Shown here one piece after another: positions 60,018 through 64,000 of a stretch of DNA of 64,000 nt; the first letter of the stretch is position 1; each line of letters starts with the position of its first letter. The stretch is from Acidicapsa dinghuensis. Lineage in GTDB: Bacteria; Acidobacteriota; Terriglobia; Terriglobales; Acidobacteriaceae. Location of the stretch: assembly GCF_025685685.1 (NCBI RefSeq), contig NZ_JAGSYH010000004.1:620001-684000 (forward strand), read 5' to 3'. A model generated the notes under the pieces. It did no database searches, was not told the DNA's origin, and saw only the letters and a list, made by a program, of their open reading frames with translations. The position numbers were made by a program, and so were the translations under genes.

Positions 60018-62695
60018 GAATACTGAGGCGCTTCTTGGCCCGCGCGGCCAACTTTGTCACGCAGCGAGACGATCTGCGGCTGCGGGAAGAGATGGAAGAG
60101 CACTTACGCGAGCAGGCCACGGAGTACGTTCGCGCCGGCATGCCGAGGGATGAGGCGCGTCGCCAAGCGGTGCTGAAGTTCGGAGCCGTGGAGTCAGTCC
60201 GCGAAAAGTATCACGCCGAACAGGGGCTTCCACTCCTCGAAGAGCTTGCGCGAGATATCCGCTTTGCTTCACGCCTGTTGTCCCGATCGCCTGGATTCAC
60301 CATTGCTGCGGTCATTACTCTGGGCCTCGGTGTGGGCGTGAACGCATCCGTGTTTTCGCTGATCTACGCGATGGGCATCCGCTACCTGCCGGTCAAAGAC
60401 TCGGCGAGCCTCGTTAGCATCTATCAGCAGTATCGCGGGCAGGTCCATGCACGCGGCGTCTACGGCTCACCGTATTACTTGTCTTATCCCGAATACGCGA
60501 ATTACCGTGATCGCAATAGCACATTTTCCGGTTTGGCCGCATACGCCGAAACTGGATTCGCGCTTGGGGGTACCGATCCGCAGCCCGTATCAGGACAATT
60601 GGTTTCCTGCAATTATTTCTCTGTACTTGGTGACGAATTCAGCGTTGGACGTGGATTCAACTCAGACGATTGTCGCGCCTCGGCTGCGCCAGCTGCGATC
60701 CTAAGCTACAGATTCTGGCGAAGCCACTACGGCGAAAGTCGCAGTGTGATCGGCAATACGCTCACTCTCAACGGTCAGACCGTTACCGTCACCGGTGTGG
60801 CACCTGCCGGGTTTTCCGGGACGGAACTCCAGGTTCCGGACGTCTGGGTCCCGGTTACGGCGGCTCCTCAACTCCTGCCGATTACGTTCGGTTCGCGTGA
60901 CTGGCTAGCCTTGGGCAATGTGAGCTGGCTTCAAGTCATCGGCCATCTAAAACCCGGCATTTCGCGCCGGGCCGCGCAGAGCGAACTGTCAGTGCTAGCC
61001 CGCCAAATGGATGCAATTTATCCGGGCCGGCAAACAGTCGTCATCATAAACGCGGGCTCATTTGTGAACAATCCCGAAGAGCGTGCCGACGGTCTCTGGA
61101 TCGGCGTTGCAGTGTTCATGTTGGGAGCTCTGGTTCTTACGATGGCATGCACCAACCTTGCGAACCTGCTCCTTTCACGGGGTGCAAGACGTCAGCCGGA
61201 ACTGGTGACTCGCCTGGCGCTCGGCGCCACCCGCCGCCGGCTGCTCACCCAACTCCTCACAGAGAATATGCTCCTGTCCGCGCTTGGCGGACTGGCCGGA
61301 GTCGCCGTTATGCTCTGGCTTACGCACGTGATCGCCCATGTACTTCCGGGAATGCCCTCCGGCCCTCTACCACTGGATCTGACACCGAACTTTGCAACGT
61401 TACTTTTTGCTCTCGTGGCAACCCTCACGGCGGCGCTTCTTTCCGGTGTAGCACCGGCGCTCCAGGCAACTGGCCCAAACTTGCTCACCGCATTGAAAGA
61501 GGGTGGAGCAGCCGCGGGACACGGTCGCCGGCGAGCGCGCCTCCGTGACCTTCTGGTCATCGCGCAGGTCGCAGGTTGTGCTTTGCTTCTGGTGCTAGCC
61601 GGACTTCTTGCCCGCGGTTTGCGTCGTACCGAGATCATCGCTCCAGGCTTTGCAACCCAGAGTGTTTATGTCCTCTCTTTCGATCTCTCCGAACGCGGCT
61701 ACGACGGAACACGTGCTCTCGAATTCGAGCGTAAACTTCGTGAGCGTCTGGGAGCTTTTTCTGGGACGGGTGGGGTGGCCACCTCAACCGTGCTTCCTGG
61801 CATTAGTGCCGATCTTACCGGAGTCACGATTCCGGGCAGAGACCAACCAGAGGAGGAGGTCCTTGCCAATTACGTCTCCGCGGATTATTTCAGAACGATG
61901 GAGATCCCTATCCTCCGCGGGCACGGATTTACCGGAGAAGAGTTTCACGCTGGTGGTCCATTGCCCGCGCTCGTCAGCACCGCCATGGCGCAGCGGTTCT
62001 GGCCTGCTGAGAATCCCCTCGGCAAGGAATTCCTGGCAGGGAAGAATCGGAGGTATCAGGTTCTTGGGATTGTTCCCAACGTGAGCACGCTGCATCTGGG
62101 TCAGGAAGATGGTCCTCTCTTCTATGGGCTCATTGCCGACACCGGCGCTGCAGCGGATGCCAAAATGTTCCTCCGTGTAAACGGAGATGCTTCGAGTGCG
62201 GTTTCCGCTATTCCGGCCGTCGTTCGACAAATCGATCCCAACGTCACGGTTACGACCGAGTCTTATCAGCAGATCCTCAGCGAACAACTCCAGCCCGCGC
62301 GCCGTGGTGCCATTCTAGTGAGCGCCCTCGGCTTGCTGGCGTTGGTGCTTGCTGTTGTGGGTGTCACAGGCGTGGTTTCTTTGGCTACCAGTCAGAGGGT
62401 GCGTGAAATTTGTATCCGCATAGCCTTTGGAGCGCGGCGTCATGATGTCTTAGTGCTGCTTCTTAGCCAGGGAGTGAAGCTTGTCGCCATCGGGTTGGTT
62501 GCTGGGCTTGCCCTCGCAGCCGGATCTGCCGTTCTGCTGGCCAGTAATGGCCTGCTCTTTGGCGTCAGCCCGATCGATCCGGTAGTTTTCTTGGGCACAG
62601 CGTCTCTATTCTTCTGTTCCGCCGTGTCGTCTATGCTGTTTCCCGCATTGCGTGCTATCCGAGTTGATCCGGTCGTCGCACTGCGTTACGAATGA
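60014..62695 (+). CDS. ADOP-type ABC transporter permease (MacB/FtsX-like, duplicated)
   Basis: The 893-residue protein starts with GTG 60014 overlapping the PadR stop. An N-terminal cytoplasmic helical domain (DDLRLREEMEEHLREQATEY) is the ADOP prefix. Then come a membrane helix (FTIAAVITLGLGVGVNASVFSL), a MacB-like periplasmic domain, three helices (GALVLTMACTNLANLLLSRGAR and following), a second periplasmic domain and three more helices ending in AIRVDPVVALRYE. No ATPase gene is adjacent, hence 'orphan'. Likely role: efflux or envelope work with a remote ATPase. Confidence 0.92.
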   Translation: MRILRRFLARAANFVTQRDDLRLREEMEEHLREQATEYVRAGMPRDEARRQAVLKFGAVESVREKYHAEQGLPLLEELARDIRFASRLLSRSPGFTIAAVITLGLGVGVNASVFSLIYAMGIRYLPVKDSASLVSIYQQYRGQVHARGVYGSPYYLSYPEYANYRDRNSTFSGLAAYAETGFALGGTDPQPVSGQLVSCNYFSVLGDEFSVGRGFNSDDCRASAAPAAILSYRFWRSHYGESRSVIGNTLTLNGQTVTVTGVAPAGFSGTELQVPDVWVPVTAAPQLLPITFGSRDWLALGNVSWLQVIGHLKPGISRRAAQSELSVLARQMDAIYPGRQTVVIINAGSFVNNPEERADGLWIGVAVFMLGALVLTMACTNLANLLLSRGARRQPELVTRLALGATRRRLLTQLLTENMLLSALGGLAGVAVMLWLTHVIAHVLPGMPSGPLPLDLTPNFATLLFALVATLTAALLSGVAPALQATGPNLLTALKEGGAAAGHGRRRARLRDLLVIAQVAGCALLLVLAGLLARGLRRTEIIAPGFATQSVYVLSFDLSERGYDGTRALEFERKLRERLGAFSGTGGVATSTVLPGISADLTGVTIPGRDQPEEEVLANYVSADYFRTMEIPILRGHGFTGEEFHAGGPLPALVSTAMAQRFWPAENPLGKEFLAGKNRRYQVLGIVPNVSTLHLGQEDGPLFYGLIADTGAAADAKMFLRVNGDASSAVSAIPAVVRQIDPNVTVTTESYQQILSEQLQPARRGAILVSALGLLALVLAVVGVTGVVSLATSQRVREICIRIAFGARRHDVLVLLLSQGVKLVAIGLVAGLALAAGSAVLLASNGLLFGVSPIDPVVFLGTASLFFCSAVSSMLFPALRAIRVDPVVALRYE

Positions 62696-62903
62696 CTTGC
62701 GCTGACCCGGTGCCAATGACACTTGGACGGGCAGACGCAGATGATCCAGCGGTGCCGAATTCAACTGTTGATATCAGGCCAAACCTCGTTTCCAGAATTG
62801 CCGCGCCTCAAAGCGCGCTTTGGCTATTATGAATCCTTCCCGTCGGTCATTTCCGCGAACCTCGTTAAGAGTAGCCTGCTCAAAAAACTCGACCAGAGAC
62901 GAG

Positions 62904-63434
62904 TTATTTGACTAAGCAGTCAGGGAGCGCTTCCAAAGCTGTCCACCCCAAACGATGGAAACCACGTAGAGGGCGAAAGCAGCAGCCAGAACCCAGAGTC
63001 CCGACCTTGCTGTTCCGATTCCAGCTAGTCCACCGTGGCAGAGTCGGCAAGACCGGCTTTCGGCCGATTGTAAGGTGCTCTCTTGCCGCTCTTAGATTTG
63101 CCGGGAAGAGGCAGCAGAGCATGACGATCCCAGCCCAGGCTGACCATTTGGCTAGTTGCGGAATCTGCAATCCGATGGCAAGTGCAACTTCTGCCAAGCC
63201 AGTCATGGTGATCCAGACTCCTGCATTCCCGACGCCGAGCGGAACCATGCGTATCAAGTCTGGGCGCCGCGGTCCCCAATGCGCAGAGGCAGTCAGCAGG
63301 AACATGGCGCCCAATGCCGCGCGGAGCGCGTAATGCCAGTCTGCGAAATACGGAACAAAGAGACCCATAAGGAGAAATAGGAGAAAGCTGGTGACCAGGC
63401 AGATCAACGGAGCCATATGACTCATTATCGCCAC
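62904..63434 (-). CDS. DoxX-like membrane protein, C-terminus probably frameshifted
   Basis: The protein of up to 176 residues has helices LICLVTSFLLFLLMGLFVPY, ALRAALGAMFLLTASAHW, VGNAGVWITMTGLAEVALAIG and WSAWAGIVMLCCLFP, then REHLTIGRKPVLPTLPR. After that the frame becomes Trp/Arg/Cys-rich and unlike the family. A different frame from about base 63030 gives a hydrophobic SGLWVLAAAFALYVVSIVWG, which is the expected last helix. So the 3' end is probably frameshifted. Paralogue of the remnant at 14748-15015. Confidence 0.7.
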   Translation of the reverse strand: MAIMSHMAPLICLVTSFLLFLLMGLFVPYFADWHYALRAALGAMFLLTASAHWGPRRPDLIRMVPLGVGNAGVWITMTGLAEVALAIGLQIPQLAKWSAWAGIVMLCCLFPANLRAAREHLTIGRKPVLPTLPRWTSWNRNSKVGTLGSGCCFRPLRGFHRLGWTALEALPDCLVK

Positions 63435-63489
63435 AAGCTACGTTCATTCGACGGCGGTTGTCATTATCGAGCCAAACTCCTCCAACGAC

Positions 63490-63762
63490 TCACGATAGTC
63501 CCAAAGCGGCAATTTGTGTCGCGCTCAATAACAGTTCTCCGGCAAAGACAATGGAACCGAGGCCGTCTCTCACCGGGTTGAGTGAGTACCCGGAGAGATC
63601 GAGGCTGGGCACAGCAGTTCGCAGAGCCTCCAAGAGACGGTCAACGTTCAAGAATTCTGAATGCCGCGGCTTTTCCTGATCGCCGTAAATGACTAGGTGA
63701 TACGTCGGCTTCTCAAGTCCGACTTGCTGGATCACCATACGAACTGTTCGCAGCTCGTCCAT
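63490..63762 (-). CDS. Hypothetical protein (about 90 aa)
   Basis: The frame continues upstream to a TTG at 63831, but the ATG at 63762 (MDELRTVRMVIQQVG) is the first standard start. The product has a short helix, the hydrophobic segment YHLVIYGDQEK and VFAGELLLSATQIAALGLS at the end. No family recognised. Confidence 0.4.
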   Translation of the reverse strand: MDELRTVRMVIQQVGLEKPTYHLVIYGDQEKPRHSEFLNVDRLLEALRTAVPSLDLSGYSLNPVRDGLGSIVFAGELLLSATQIAALGLS

Positions 63763-63929
63763 CTCGGTTGGCAGACCTCCAATTCTCAAGCACAAGGTCA
63801 AGCGAGTTGGCGAAGCAAGATGCTTCGGCAAAAGGTAGCGGAAGGATATGAGGGAATCGATGAAGCGAATGTGATGTGAATCACCTCGGTTCGGACCAGA
63901 GATTCCCGAATTTGAGAAAGACGTCGAGA

Positions 63930-63965
63930 GTATATATTAACAATCGAATATGCTAATATAATTGA
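63930..63965. promoter_or_regulatory. AT-rich promoter/operator-like region before the edge gene
   Basis: The sequence around 63931-63963 (TATATTAACAATCGAATATG and onward) is the most AT-rich stretch in the last 5 kb and contains several overlapping TATA/ATAT half-sites. It directly precedes a start codon at 63966 and could hold the promoter and an ArsR-type operator. Confidence 0.4.
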
Positions 63966-64000
63966 ATGCCCGAGACTCTAAGACGCTTGAAAGCCGAGTT
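63966..64000 (+). CDS. Start of a probable ArsR-like regulator (truncated by the edge)
   Basis: Only eleven codons are visible, reading MPETLRRLKAE. This opening resembles ArsR-type regulators that begin with LRRLKAEFFKALAHP (from memory). Called because of the AT-rich region upstream and the plausible start, but low certainty. Confidence 0.35.
   Translation, partial: MPETLRRLKAE

Noticed and set aside
1..64000. CRISPR arrays, complete tRNA or rRNA genes, transposase genes
   Set aside because: No regularly spaced repeats, no complete cloverleaf and no DDE or serine/tyrosine recombinase signature were seen in the translations examined.

Overview
The window looks like chromosome of an Acidobacteriota member, most likely class Terriglobia (Acidobacteriaceae-like). 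The evidence is a PadR regulator translationally coupled to an 893-residue duplicated permease of the acidobacterial ADOP type, small Cys/His signalling-associated proteins of a kind frequent in this group, many DoxX-like and DUF stress proteins, and a moderate-to-high GC content. No rRNA, complete tRNA or CRISPR array was seen.

Layout. (1) 1-12 kb is accessory sequence. It holds a partial membrane protein, a possible permuted papain-like protein, a possible PD-(D/E)XK protein, an FAD amine-oxidase-like gene split in two frames (2.6-4.8 kb), a zinc-ribbon/HTH protein, a conserved Cys/His/Asp protein, a CDF-like transporter, and a tightly coupled MoxR ATPase / DUF3150-like / HExxH-plus-VWA set followed by a Siphovirus Gp157-family gene. 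(2) 12-16.3 kb holds a GAF-GGDEF diguanylate cyclase, peptide deformylase, a DoxX pseudogene and a membrane protein coupled to a winged-helix regulator. (3) 16.3-17.4 kb is a scar: one copy of a dispersed 0.4 kb repeat, a tRNA-Asn fragment and the remains of a SnoaL-like gene. (4) 17.4-31.2 kb is a signalling block: a sigma-region-2/GAF/H-box-like fusion, a NarL-type response regulator, a receiver lacking its phospho-Asp, a CheB-CheR-PAS-kinase fusion, a CheY-like receiver and a GAF/H-box half-kinase. A 16-bp palindrome, consensus CTAGGAGNNCTCCTAG, lies 75-275 bp upstream of most of these genes and was seen nowhere else in the window. It marks a candidate local regulon and is the best candidate here for an undescribed system.

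(5) 27-48 kb is dense in stress and periplasmic carbohydrate oxidation functions: DUF3309-, DUF1440-, DUF892-, DUF3175- and DUF2252-type proteins, a Tat-exported SDR and a Tat-exported Gfo/Idh oxidoreductase, formaldehyde dehydrogenase, GH15, MgtC, and a six-gene overlapping operon (TPP enzyme, enolase-superfamily dehydratase, cyclase, duplicated membrane protein, gluconate dehydrogenase subunit 3-like, GMC oxidoreductase). (6) 48.2-49.7 kb is another scar, with a tRNA-Asn 3' half and truncated SDR and quinone-reductase genes. (7) 49.7-59 kb holds RidA, PhzF, a LysR regulator, two S9 peptidases, a ketopantoate-reductase-like gene and an AraC regulator. A 59-bp element is shared between the LysR/S9 intergenic region and the promoter side of the RidA-PhzF genes. 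(8) 59-64 kb holds the second copy of the 0.4 kb repeat, the PadR-ADOP pair, a frameshifted DoxX gene, a hypothetical gene and the start of an ArsR-like gene.

Together, the signalling block probably senses small molecules or redox state through GAF and PAS domains and feeds response regulators that share one operator. The downstream genes suggest a soil bacterium equipped for desiccation or oxidative stress and for periplasmic sugar oxidation.
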